From Pseudomonas asplenii (GTDB lineage: Bacteria; Pseudomonadota; Gammaproteobacteria; Pseudomonadales; Pseudomonadaceae): DNA of 64,000 bases. A program made the translations under genes and the position numbers. Numbering within the stretch: the first letter of the stretch is position 1; each line of letters opens with the position of its first letter. The notes beneath the pieces were generated by a model. It saw nothing but the letters and a program-made list of their open reading frames with translations. It searched no databases and was not told the DNA's origin. Where the stretch lies: the NCBI RefSeq assembly GCF_900105475.1, contig NZ_LT629777.1, positions 3,348,001 through 3,412,000 on the forward strand, given 5' to 3'. Below, piece by piece: positions 8,871 through 17,111 of this stretch.

Positions 8871-9908
8871 TTAAGGGTTTGAAGTGTTGCCCTCTTGCGC
8901 TCCCCACATCAGTCTGTGGGCTCGAAAGTTTGGATGGAAAAATACCTTGTAGAATATGTTTCTTTTTTCTGCAGCAAATACTCCGTCGCGGATCGTATCG
9001 AATTTTGGATGTGATGCTTCTTGTTTGTTAAAATCAAAGTCCGCCAAGGTTCCGGCAATGTAGTCAGGAACTCTAACGAAGCTATCGTAAGCGAGTTCTC
9101 CTGCGGCTTCGGGCTTTGTTAGAATTAATTTTCCTTTAGGGTCTATGTTACTGTTTACACAAAAAATGTGGTAAAGGTTGCTGACTTGCTCAAGCAAGTA
9201 GTCGCCTATAAATTTATGCTTGAACGTAAGCATGCTGTCACGGTCTGACAGCCAGGCTATAATTTCAACATTGGCCCTTTCGCTTATTTCTGTAAGCAAG
9301 TAAGCAGCTAGGCTTGCGATAATCTCAATATCTCGGAGTATGCGTAAATTTAATTTTGATGACTTGACAAGTTGCTTGAGCTGCTTTAGCTCTTTTATGG
9401 TTTTTTTATATTTCTCTTTTCCATTTGGTGTTGATGTGCACCAGCATTCAAGCATGTCAATCATGGCGTCAATTCGGCTTATGTGATAGAGCTTTTCATC
9501 ACTGTGCATTCGGCGCTCACGGTCTAGTATCAAGGTGATATTGAAGACCGGCCCTTCTTTAAGGAATGAAATGAACGTATCATTTACTGACCTTACTTTT
9601 TTAAGGTCTGATGGAGCCATTATGTTTATGCAGTCTGACATTGTCTCAAAGGATGCTAGATGCGGGAAAAGAGAGAATGTTACTACATCGCTATTTTTTT
9701 TTGAGTCATAAAAGGCATAGTCTGACGATAGAATCCACTTTTTAGTTTCTTCATGTTCTTTTATGAAGTCGTCAAGAAGCTTTGCACCGCTTTGCAAGAA
9801 GCTATTGTTAAAGTGGGTAATGGACTCATGGATGCCGAATCCAAGCAGGGGCTGGTCAGGATTGGCTTCCTCAAGAGAGTGCGGCTTCATAAATTTTGAA
9901 AAATCCAT
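8871..9908 (-). CDS. Uncharacterised protein, 345 aa, AT-rich gene
   Basis: Not recognised. The protein is soluble, with a basic central region rich in Lys/Leu (KYKKTIKELKQLKQLVKSSK) and a later block, AWLSDRDSMLTFKHKFIGDY, followed by FVRVPDYIAGTLADFD. The latter resembles the C-terminal Asp-containing part of some RNase H-fold proteins such as DUF3800, but the usual N-terminal acidic motif is not seen. Base composition is clearly more AT-rich than the flanks, consistent with separate transfer. It is not coupled to a neighbour. Confidence 0.65.
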   Translation of the reverse strand: MDFSKFMKPHSLEEANPDQPLLGFGIHESITHFNNSFLQSGAKLLDDFIKEHEETKKWILSSDYAFYDSKKNSDVVTFSLFPHLASFETMSDCINIMAPSDLKKVRSVNDTFISFLKEGPVFNITLILDRERRMHSDEKLYHISRIDAMIDMLECWCTSTPNGKEKYKKTIKELKQLKQLVKSSKLNLRILRDIEIIASLAAYLLTEISERANVEIIAWLSDRDSMLTFKHKFIGDYLLEQVSNLYHIFCVNSNIDPKGKLILTKPEAAGELAYDSFVRVPDYIAGTLADFDFNKQEASHPKFDTIRDGVFAAEKRNIFYKVFFHPNFRAHRLMWGAQEGNTSNP

Positions 9909-9972
9909 TGCTAGCCCAGTTTGGCGTAAAAATTTCGGATGGTTAAGCCCGCTTTATGTTGGCAAAAAAACT

Positions 9973-10430
9973 TTATTTTTTGACGTTACGCAAAAACTGG
10001 TAGTCACTCCTCGCACCCTTGCGGCTGATCACATTGGGCCACTGACCATACCATCTCCATTGGATCTTGAGATCCTCTTTCTCGTTATTGTCCATCTCGT
10101 AGCCCTGTCCGCCCCTCCTAGCGTCTTCAAGATCATCCTCTGTATAGAGGTTGAAATACTCAGTAGCTGTGTAGGATGAAGTCTCGGTGAAAACGTTGCC
10201 CATTCCGCATGCTGAAAGCCTGGAGAACCCGCTGATGGTCAACTGACAAACTACACATTCAAACGTGGAGGGCAGCATGCCTTGACGTTGAATCACCTCG
10301 TCATCCCCGATTGGCGCGTCGACGGTTCCAATTGGGTCACCGTTCAGCAGCCCTGGGGAGTGACAAGCTGGGCATTCCTCTCTGTGACCGGATTGCGTGC
10401 CATCGATGTCCTCATGGACGTCCACTGATC
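9973..10430 (-). pseudogene. C-terminal fragment of a zinc-ribbon protein
   Basis: The readable part has two Cys pairs (CPACHSPG and CVVCQLTISG) followed by an acidic stretch, AACGMGNVF-like then YTEDDLEDAR. This is the C-terminal end of a larger Pseudomonas accessory protein that I have seen but cannot name. On its 5' side the frame runs into the structured repeat at 10431 and no proper start or N-terminal domain exists. The last 25 or so codons also look like read-through of a lost stop. I treat it as a gene remnant truncated at the repeat. Confidence 0.6.
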
Positions 10431-10530
10431 GCAAGCGGAGCGCGCAGGCGCGCGGATGGAAGCCCGGAGGGCCAAGACGCGGCGGTTCAGCAGCTTGGTT
10501 CACGACAGCCGGCCCCTGTTAGGACGCGCC
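10431..10530 (+). repeat. Island structured repeat, copy 2
   Basis: Starts GCAAGCGGAGCGCGCAGG, then GGATGGAAGCCCGGAGGGCC (a GCCC/GGGC hairpin), then CAAGACGC, and ends GCTTGGTTCACGACAGCCGG. It directly abuts the truncated 5' end of the zinc-ribbon gene fragment, whose reading frame passes artificially into it. Confidence 0.75.
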
Positions 10531-10643
10531 CTCAGCTCCCCACGCTATTTGAAGGCGTTTCAGCATCCGTTCTAGAGTTTGATGCTCCCACGTGCTAAGC
10601 AGAGCTATAGGGTCAGTGTGTATCGATTTCCCGAGTCGAACGA

Positions 10644-10832
10644 CTAATGCCGTCCATCCGGGCTCACGCACCCTTCGCAGTAATCAAGCTCATCACAGTC
10701 GTTGAAGATCGTCACGCTCCATCCGTCGATGTCGACCGTGAACATCCCGGCATGAAGCTTGTCCCAAGTTTGAGCGCATACTCTGACCATCGCGCGTCGC
10801 CCGAAGATGGCATCGCGTAGTACCTGGCACAC
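10644..10832 (-). CDS. DUF7693-like small protein, possibly lacking its start
   Basis: The sequence REVCQVLRDAIFGRRAM, then DGWSVTIFNDCDELDYC and CEGCVSPDGRH at the end, matches a small Pseudomonas family I know as DUF7693. Family members begin a dozen or so residues upstream of CQVLRD. Here the frame is open upstream (ELSAREVCQV) but has no ATG, and the only start in reach is a GTG at 10832 with poor spacing to a ribosome site. It is either expressed from an unusual start or 5'-truncated. Function unknown. Confidence 0.5.
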   Translation of the reverse strand: MCQVLRDAIFGRRAMVRVCAQTWDKLHAGMFTVDIDGWSVTIFNDCDELDYCEGCVSPDGRH

Positions 10833-10876
10833 CTCTCTTGCTGAGAGCTCTCCCGCAGTGCTTCCACTATCGCTAT

Positions 10877-11691
10877 CTACTTGGGGTGAAGGAGCTGCCC
10901 CCTGACCCCATTCAGCCTTTGCTCAGTGTACATAGCCGAGTCATCATCCAGTTGCAGTGGATAGCCTTTAGCCGAGAACTCCTGGGCCCGCTCTTCAACT
11001 AGCAAGCGCTCGAGATCACGAACCGCTTGGTAGGATCTGCCAGGTACGCGATGGGTGACTTCAATTTGCTGCTCACTACGGCATATTTTCCAGCCGGTAT
11101 CCTCGCGATACTTGGATAGCGTGTAACCAGAACAGTTGGGCACGTGGTTAGCGATTTCATACTCACGCCAGTCGGCCATCGCACGGCCATCGATTCTCTG
11201 CGGAGTGCATTCAATCAGCCAAGCCACTGCATTGATCAGTTGCCCGTGTGAAAATACCACGATGTCTTGAGCAGGATGATCCGAAAGGCGATCCAGCAGA
11301 GACTGAGCTCGGGATATGAAGTCCAGAAACGATTCTGCACCCAGCCCATCCCTGAATGCAGGATCGGATCTCGACCAGTACGCGTCGACCCACTCACGCC
11401 GTTGGGCGACTGTCGTATCCACACACCTACCTGGCTCGAGATACGTGAACTCCTGAGTAGGCCAAGTCTCAAGCGGGACGGCTATGAACTTTGCCACCGT
11501 AGCCATAGCTGTTGACGCAGCTCAAGAGAAGGGAGAGGTAACGATCAGATCGGAGCAGTGCGAAAGGAGCAGGCCACCAAGTACGCTTGCTCAACCCCTT
11601 TCGGCGTAAGAGGAATTGTGGCGTGATCCAGGCTGGCATCGCCAGCGTTGGCAGCGCTTTCTCCATGGCGGATCAGCCTGACCTGTCTCAT
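10877..11691 (-). pseudogene. Histidine phosphatase (phosphoglycerate mutase-like), frameshifted
   Basis: A good start at 11691 with GGAGGA upstream encodes RQVRLIRHGESAANAG, the RHG catalytic motif of the histidine phosphatase superfamily. After about 55 residues the frame breaks near 11530: one base is missing at CCGATCTG, and a few codons later CGA has become TGA. The downstream part (from about 11506) continues in the second frame with IVVFSHGQLINAVAWL, the second catalytic His. The C-terminal 60 residues are not typical of the core fold. Two independent lesions indicate a dead gene. Confidence 0.8.
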
Positions 11692-11823
11692 AACCAAATA
11701 TCCTCCAATTCAATCTCGCCCGTAGGTGAGTAGGTGCGGTTTCTGCTACCACAACCCCGGCATTATTGCAGTTCCGCTATGATGGCTTTCTGTCCTACCT
11801 CTGGATTTTGCTGCAAGGATCGA

Positions 11824-14088
11824 ATGCCCATGACGCCCCCAAGATACGACCTTCATCTCTTAGGTTGGCATAGTTTTCAGCAACTGTGCATGGCAGTAGC
11901 CTCAACAGTTTTGGGTCAAACAGTCGAGACGTTCCTTGAAGGAAATGACGGAGGCCGCGATGGTGGGTTCAAGGGAACGTGGTCTCCTCAGCCAAACGAA
12001 GTGTATGCAGGCGAATTCGTCATCCAGTGCAAGTTCACATCGCGCCGTGATCACAATCTCACTCTATCTGATGTGACTGGTGAGATTGTCAAGGTGCGCA
12101 GACTCGTCGCCAAAGGAAAGTGTGATGTCTATGTCCTGATGACAAACGCAAGCTGGACAGGGGATAGCAACCTCAAAATACGGTTGGCGTTTGAGGATGC
12201 TGGGGCCAAGCACGTGCTTTTGCTGGGCTCTACCTGGATCTGCGAGAAGATCCAGCTGAACAGTGATCTGCGCATGAATGTGCCCCGACTCTATGGTCTT
12301 GGCGACCTTAGCCAGATCTTGGATGAGAGACGGTACAAGCAGACGAAGGCGTTGCTGACGGAGCTTCCCGACCTTTCAAAGCTCGTGGTGACGGGCACCT
12401 ATCGCAAAGCGCTTCAAGCCCTTCAGCAGCATGGCTTTGTTCTGTTGGTTGGAGAGCCCGCAGCAGGTAAGACAACGATTGCCTCACTCATGGCCATGTG
12501 TGCGATGGACAAATGGGAAAGCCTAGTATTGAAGCTGGAGAGGCCTGAGCAGATAAGAGATCACTGGAATACTGAAGAAGCATCGCAGCTGGTATGGGTT
12601 GATGACGCCTTCGGGGCCATGCAGTACGAGGCAGACTTGGTGATGGAGTGGAACCGGATTCTTCCGGCTCTCACGACCATGATCCGAGGTGGGCATCGGA
12701 TAGTTCTGACCAGCCGTGACTACATTTACAACAGCGCACGACGTGACCTCAAGAAAACAGCATTTCCTCTGATGGAAGAGAGCCAGGTTGTCATCGACGT
12801 GAAAGAGCTGACCTCCCAGGAAAGGTCAGAAATCCTCTACAACCATGTGAAGCTTGGAAACCAACCACAGCGGGTTCGGACGGTCTTGAAGGAGTTTCTT
12901 CCTGCAGTGGCAGCTCACAGTCGGTTCGCTCCCGAGACTGCTCGGCGCTTGGGGAGCATTGAATTCACAAAAGCGCTAAAAATTGACCAGAAAAATATCG
13001 ACGAATTTGTCGCGAAGCAGGAGCGATGGCTCGTCGAGACGATGCAGGGAATGGATGACGAGAGCCAGGCCGCACTTGCTCTTCTCTACATGAAGCATGG
13101 AGCAATCGAAAGCCCGGTGAGTCTGTCTAGCGGCGAGATGCAGACAATTGAGAGGTTGGGCGGTAGCCAGGCCGGGTGTATCCGAGCTCTTGAGAGCCTC
13201 CGGGGAAGTTTTCTTCAGATGGCAGATACAGCTGATGGACGTTTCTGGCGATATAAGCATCCTACGATTGGGGATGCGTTTGCGTTGATACTCGCCCAGA
13301 GTCCTGAACATCTGCAGATCTTTGTGGATGGAACACCGATTGAGCGGTTGATGGAACTGGTGACATGCGGCAACGTAGGGGTTCAAAACGCTACAATTTT
13401 GCCTTCAAGTATGTTCGCAGAAATCGCGAACCGGTGCTGTGAATACGTTGCATGCGAGGGCGACATGGAGCGCACCAGGCGGGGAAGGCTGTATTCTTTT
13501 CTGCAGCGCAGGACAAATGACGTGTTCTTGGATATCTACTCGAAAACTGATGAAAAGCTGCACTCCAGCTTGGTTCGTGACTTCGCGATAAACCTGTTCA
13601 CGAGGTCGTCTGATCTAGCGCTCCGCCTGCTACGGCAAGGGCTTTTACCTGAGTCAGCACGAGAAGCGATTTCCACCAAGATTCGGGACTTTGTCTTTGA
13701 TCATGATGAACTCGGGCACATCTACGATAACGAGATGCATGAGTTTTTCACTAGCCACGAGCGTGAAGAATTCTACAGCGATATACAGAAATATGTGCTG
13801 CCTGACCTGGACAGGGTTCGCAAATCCCTGCAGGAATCGTATTGCTACGAAAACGATCCTGATAACCACTTTTGTGATTTTATTGATGAGCTAGAGGGTA
13901 TTTACGCGGCCTTTCCGGAATGGCCCGGTATCGAGGATGTGCTCGATACCCAACGGCGTCGAGTTGACGATTGGGTGAGTGAGGTCTCGCAAGAGCGGTA
14001 TGAGGAGCCAGCAGTCGGACGGAGCGATTTGATTCGGCCATCTGCAACGGGTGGAGGACGTGACATCTTTGACGATGTAGATCTCTAA
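11824..14088 (+). CDS. Mrr-like nuclease-STAND NTPase fusion (candidate defence protein)
   Basis: The 754-aa protein has an N-terminal restriction-endonuclease-like domain (GNDGGRDGGFKG at about residue 40, then FVIQCKF at about 65, a D...Q-x-K site of the Mrr type). A P-loop NTPase follows with Walker A GEPAAGKTT at about 208, Walker B LVWVDDAF at about 256 and a sensor arginine segment IVLTSRDYIY. This fits the nSTAND3-type NTPase arrangement. The C-terminal 350 residues are helical and probably the sensor. Avs-type STAND systems use the same logic but are usually longer. The start at 11824 has AAGGA upstream; the frame extending to 11734 is not needed. It heads a plus-strand group with the exonuclease gene 34 bp downstream. 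Confidence 0.82.
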   Translation: MPMTPPRYDLHLLGWHSFQQLCMAVASTVLGQTVETFLEGNDGGRDGGFKGTWSPQPNEVYAGEFVIQCKFTSRRDHNLTLSDVTGEIVKVRRLVAKGKCDVYVLMTNASWTGDSNLKIRLAFEDAGAKHVLLLGSTWICEKIQLNSDLRMNVPRLYGLGDLSQILDERRYKQTKALLTELPDLSKLVVTGTYRKALQALQQHGFVLLVGEPAAGKTTIASLMAMCAMDKWESLVLKLERPEQIRDHWNTEEASQLVWVDDAFGAMQYEADLVMEWNRILPALTTMIRGGHRIVLTSRDYIYNSARRDLKKTAFPLMEESQVVIDVKELTSQERSEILYNHVKLGNQPQRVRTVLKEFLPAVAAHSRFAPETARRLGSIEFTKALKIDQKNIDEFVAKQERWLVETMQGMDDESQAALALLYMKHGAIESPVSLSSGEMQTIERLGGSQAGCIRALESLRGSFLQMADTADGRFWRYKHPTIGDAFALILAQSPEHLQIFVDGTPIERLMELVTCGNVGVQNATILPSSMFAEIANRCCEYVACEGDMERTRRGRLYSFLQRRTNDVFLDIYSKTDEKLHSSLVRDFAINLFTRSSDLALRLLRQGLLPESAREAISTKIRDFVFDHDELGHIYDNEMHEFFTSHEREEFYSDIQKYVLPDLDRVRKSLQESYCYENDPDNHFCDFIDELEGIYAAFPEWPGIEDVLDTQRRRVDDWVSEVSQERYEEPAVGRSDLIRPSATGGGRDIFDDVDL

Positions 14089-14122
14089 ACTAGGTAAAAA
14101 GGTAAGGGCTACGGAGGAGAGG

Positions 14123-14626
14123 ATGAAGCTATTCCTGGACTGTGAGTTCACTCAGCTCAACCGAGACACGAAGGTGATTTCCTTGGCCCTAGTCTCTGAA
14201 GCCGGCCATGAATACTACGTCGAGCTCACAGACACGTACGTGACTCAGGACTGTAGCGACTTTGTAATTCAAAACGTCCTGCCACAGCTTGACCTGTCAC
14301 TGCATGGGCAAACTCTGTCCGAAGCTCAAGCATCACTGCTTGCTTTTCTGACCGACCTTGAAGGCCCGCTCGAGATTTGCTCGGACGCTCCGGATTGGGA
14401 CTGGGATTTCTTTTGCCAGTTGGCGTACGTAAATCACCGTTGGCCAGCTCACGTCACCAATCGCTCAACCAACCTGACCCTGCTATTCAGGCATCTAGAA
14501 GCGGATGATATCGCCAGCCTGACGCTGCCAGAACTTCCACATCACGCGCTGCTGGATGCTCGCCTCTTATCCAACCGTTATCGCCGACTCACTGCCGGTT
14601 CAAATCGAGGCACTGAAAATGGCTGA
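14123..14626 (+). CDS. DEDD-family 3'-5' exonuclease
   Basis: The 167-aa protein shows the DEDD pattern: LFLDCEFTQL (D-x-E), DAPDWDWDFF (second Asp) and HHALLDARLL (His and last Asp, DEDDh type). It resembles the Rv2179c-like 3'-5' exoribonuclease group. A strong GGAGGAGAGG site precedes the ATG. The next gene starts inside its end (8-base overlap), so the two are coupled. It may process RNA or single-stranded DNA. It follows the nuclease-STAND gene by 34 bp and could be part of the same operon. Confidence 0.8.
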   Translation: MKLFLDCEFTQLNRDTKVISLALVSEAGHEYYVELTDTYVTQDCSDFVIQNVLPQLDLSLHGQTLSEAQASLLAFLTDLEGPLEICSDAPDWDWDFFCQLAYVNHRWPAHVTNRSTNLTLLFRHLEADDIASLTLPELPHHALLDARLLSNRYRRLTAGSNRGTENG

Positions 14627-15005
14627 TGATCTTCGTGCGCGTGAGTCTGTCAGGCGCAAAGCGCTGTGGACGCTGTCGCACCTGATGCCAGGCGATCCGA
14701 AGGCCGCCGCGATTTTGGATGTTCTAGACGGCATCGAAGGCCAGGAGCGCGTCGACCTGAACCATAGTCATCCAGGCCTTGTTATCGATGCTGCTCGTAA
14801 AGCAGTTCAGATTGAGCGTCATAGCTCAGGCATCAACATTGTGAACGAGGCTAGTATTCCGCAGCCTTGGCGTGAGCGCTTTCTGCAAGCGAGCATCGGA
14901 TCGACGCGCTTGGTCGATGGCCCATACGCCCATGACTGGGACAAATTTCTGGCTCAGTGGCAGGTTGAAATGCGGCACCTGGATGCTCACAGGTATGCAA
15001 GGTGA
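14619..15005 (+). CDS. Unknown 128-aa protein coupled to the exonuclease
   Basis: Not recognised. I chose the ATG at 14619, with GAGG eight bases upstream; it overlaps the exonuclease stop, whereas the frame extending to 14556 is embedded in the exonuclease gene. The protein is helical and ends with a conserved-looking block (PQPWRERFLQASIGSTRL, then DKFLAQWQVEMRHLDAHR). A decayed second copy of this block lies at 20876-21121, so the family is repeated in the island. It may be a partner or regulator of the exonuclease. Confidence 0.7.
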   Translation: MADDLRARESVRRKALWTLSHLMPGDPKAAAILDVLDGIEGQERVDLNHSHPGLVIDAARKAVQIERHSSGINIVNEASIPQPWRERFLQASIGSTRLVDGPYAHDWDKFLAQWQVEMRHLDAHRYAR

Positions 15006-15039
15006 GCGCTTCAGCGTTTAGCATCAGACGAACCTTCGA

Positions 15040-15069
15040 TTGTCCACATTTGACGGCACTGACTATACT
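15040..15069 (+). promoter_or_regulatory. Candidate promoter of the island mvaT gene
   Basis: TTGTCC (15040-15045) and TATACT (15064-15069) are separated by 18 bp, about 28 bases upstream of the ATG at 15097. Identified by eye. Confidence 0.45.
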
Positions 15070-15096
15070 GCCACCACTGGATATCCGAGGTGCTCC

Positions 15097-15465
15097 ATGT
15101 CCCGTCTTGCTGAATTCCGTGCGCTTGAACAGCAGCTTGCTGCCCAATTGGCCGAGCTTGAAACACTAAAAAACGATGATGGCCTGAAGCGCGAGATGGA
15201 GTTCGAAACGAAGCTCCGTGATCTGCTAGGTGAGTATGGTTACAGCTTGCGCAACATCATCGCCATCCTGGATCCTCAGCCCAATAACCACCGCGCCCCA
15301 GTTGCTGCTGAGACTAAGAGCACCCGCAAGGCTCGCGCAGTTAAGGTCTACAAGAATCCTCATTCGGGTGAAGTGGTTGAGACCAAGGGTGGGAACCACA
15401 AAGTCTTGAAGGAATGGAAAGCCGAACATGGCTCCGATACGGTCGAGAGCTGGCTGGCCCAGTAA
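15097..15465 (+). CDS. MvaT/MvaU-family H-NS-like xenogeneic silencer
   Basis: The 122-aa protein begins MSRLAEFRALEQQLAAQ, a coiled-coil oligomerisation region, and ends with the MvaT DNA-binding domain: VKVYKNPHSGEVVETKGGNH then LKEWKAEHGSDTVESWLAQ. The ATG at 15097 follows GAGGTG; the extension to 15040 is upstream of the promoter. MvaT proteins coat AT-rich DNA and silence acquired genes. Islands and plasmids often carry their own copy, which can limit the cost of carriage or titrate the host protein. It stands alone with its own promoter, after the exonuclease pair. Confidence 0.9.
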   Translation: MSRLAEFRALEQQLAAQLAELETLKNDDGLKREMEFETKLRDLLGEYGYSLRNIIAILDPQPNNHRAPVAAETKSTRKARAVKVYKNPHSGEVVETKGGNHKVLKEWKAEHGSDTVESWLAQ

Positions 15466-15743
15466 AGCTTTTGAATACAAATCGAGCTCTCTAGGAATCC
15501 TCCGGACAAGTCTACTTTTCGTTCGGAGAGCCCGCTGGAACCCTTAGTTTTACAGGGGGCTGGACAGTTCAAAACGACTTGTTCGGAATTTCTTAAAGTC
15601 CGTTTTGTTGGATGCTAAATGCATTACTGATTGGGCTCGAGGTGTTCCGTGGATCAGTGGCGATTCAAGGTACGTCATCATGTCTACTCGAAGTAATCCG
15701 ACTGCTCATCGGATCACTCGCCCAACGATACGGTCATGAGCCA

Positions 15744-17111
15744 TCAATCCAGCTTGAACCCCATCTGCCCATCGGATGAAGGGTCTAAGTTCTTCCCTGT
15801 GCTGCCCTCGAATTTTCCGACATCCAACGACTGGAACCGAACAGGGTTTTTCAGCTTTTGAACGTGTCTTTCATCGACTGATTGCTTGAGCCATTCAGTC
15901 AGCTGTTTCTTTGAAATACCCCATTGCTCGCTTAGCTCCTCAGCGGTTGCTGGACTATCCCGGAATGCCATCTTCCTTAGAAAAAATTGATAAAAACTCA
16001 GGTCGCCAATAGCTATAGCGTGAGTCGAAGCAGAATTAACATTCTGACTACTCCTACCATTATCTTGGGAGAGTTCGTGTGTCGCCTCCTCTCGAGGAGG
16101 ATCCGATCTGACGGATTCTTCTTCAGAGATAGACGCATCTTGGTCAGTTGGTGCTAGCTCCGGCACCATCTCTGGGTCAGCCCCTAGCTTAGCTTGGGCA
16201 CTCAGCGTGTGCACATCCACATGCTCCGCTGCTGATTCCAGCCATTGCGCACCTTGTACTACCAACGCGTAATTTCCGGATTCCGGTTTCGTATCTCGCT
16301 TAACCCACAGGGGCACCCAAGCTTTTTTCAAGTTTTCGATGGCACCGTTCCAGGTTCCGCCTTTGGTTTCGGAGCGAACGACCACTGCAGCTTGACTCAG
16401 GCAGTAAATGTATTTGTTCCTAGCCATCGCATTGCCGGCGTTGAATCCGGCCTCGGGAAAAAATGGTGAAACCAGTACCAGGTTGTTGTTCATCAACCCA
16501 TTCCGCCATTTGCTGGCTAGCGCTGCAGACAAAAGGCTATCAGCCATAATACCGATTACAGTTCCTTCTTCGTTCAATCCGCCCTGCATCGCAGCTTCAT
16601 CGACGCCCCGAGCGCCACCCGAGACTACGGTCATGCCGGCCATCGCGATGCGCTTACCTAAAGATGTGGCGTATGCAAGGTCGGCATTATCCGCCTTACG
16701 TGCACCGACAACACCAATTCCACGTTGATTCAGCAGTCGCGGATTTCCACAGCCGAAGAGTATCGGTGGCGCGCTGTTACGTAGGTGATGCTTGAGCGCC
16801 TTAGGATAGTCAGCATCTGATCGAGTCAGCACCCACAATCCAGCCCGGCTCCACTTCTCCAAAGCCAAGGCCAGCGCATGGCCTCGCTCGAGCAACTGCT
16901 CAATACGCAGCAAGGGTATTTTTTCATCATGCCAGCCCTCAAGGACAGCATGTGGCTCAGCAGTCACTAAGTCCGCAGGCGTCTTCCCTTGCGCGTTTAA
17001 CCATTGGGCAAATCGTCCCCATTCCGTCGGAGATAGCGGTTTGGCATTACCTACAGATTTTGAAAAATAAGACGTTAGTAGGAGGATCGACTGAGTATTG
17101 GTATTTATCAT
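15744..17111 (-). CDS. DprA/Smf-like Rossmann protein paired with RecQ-PRTase
   Basis: The 455-aa protein has a DprA core at about residues 100-290: GIGVVGARKADNADLAY, then VVSGGARGVDEAAMQGG, then FNAGNAMARNKYIYCLSQ. The last 150 residues form a Ser/Glu-rich linker and a winged-helix-like end (ATAEELSEQWGISKKQLTEW). Its ATG overlaps the RecQ-fusion stop in an ATGA junction, so the pair is co-translated. In ShosTA a phosphoribosyltransferase protein acts as toxin and a DprA-like protein as antitoxin. The same DprA-PRTase combination appears here, with a helicase added. It is not the chromosomal natural-transformation dprA, given the context. Confidence 0.85.
   Translation of the reverse strand: MINTNTQSILLLTSYFSKSVGNAKPLSPTEWGRFAQWLNAQGKTPADLVTAEPHAVLEGWHDEKIPLLRIEQLLERGHALALALEKWSRAGLWVLTRSDADYPKALKHHLRNSAPPILFGCGNPRLLNQRGIGVVGARKADNADLAYATSLGKRIAMAGMTVVSGGARGVDEAAMQGGLNEEGTVIGIMADSLLSAALASKWRNGLMNNNLVLVSPFFPEAGFNAGNAMARNKYIYCLSQAAVVVRSETKGGTWNGAIENLKKAWVPLWVKRDTKPESGNYALVVQGAQWLESAAEHVDVHTLSAQAKLGADPEMVPELAPTDQDASISEEESVRSDPPREEATHELSQDNGRSSQNVNSASTHAIAIGDLSFYQFFLRKMAFRDSPATAEELSEQWGISKKQLTEWLKQSVDERHVQKLKNPVRFQSLDVGKFEGSTGKNLDPSSDGQMGFKLD

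Noticed and set aside
10430..10503. N-terminal 25 codons of the frame 9973-10503
   Set aside because: This part is the structured repeat read on the opposite strand; it is not a natural protein start.
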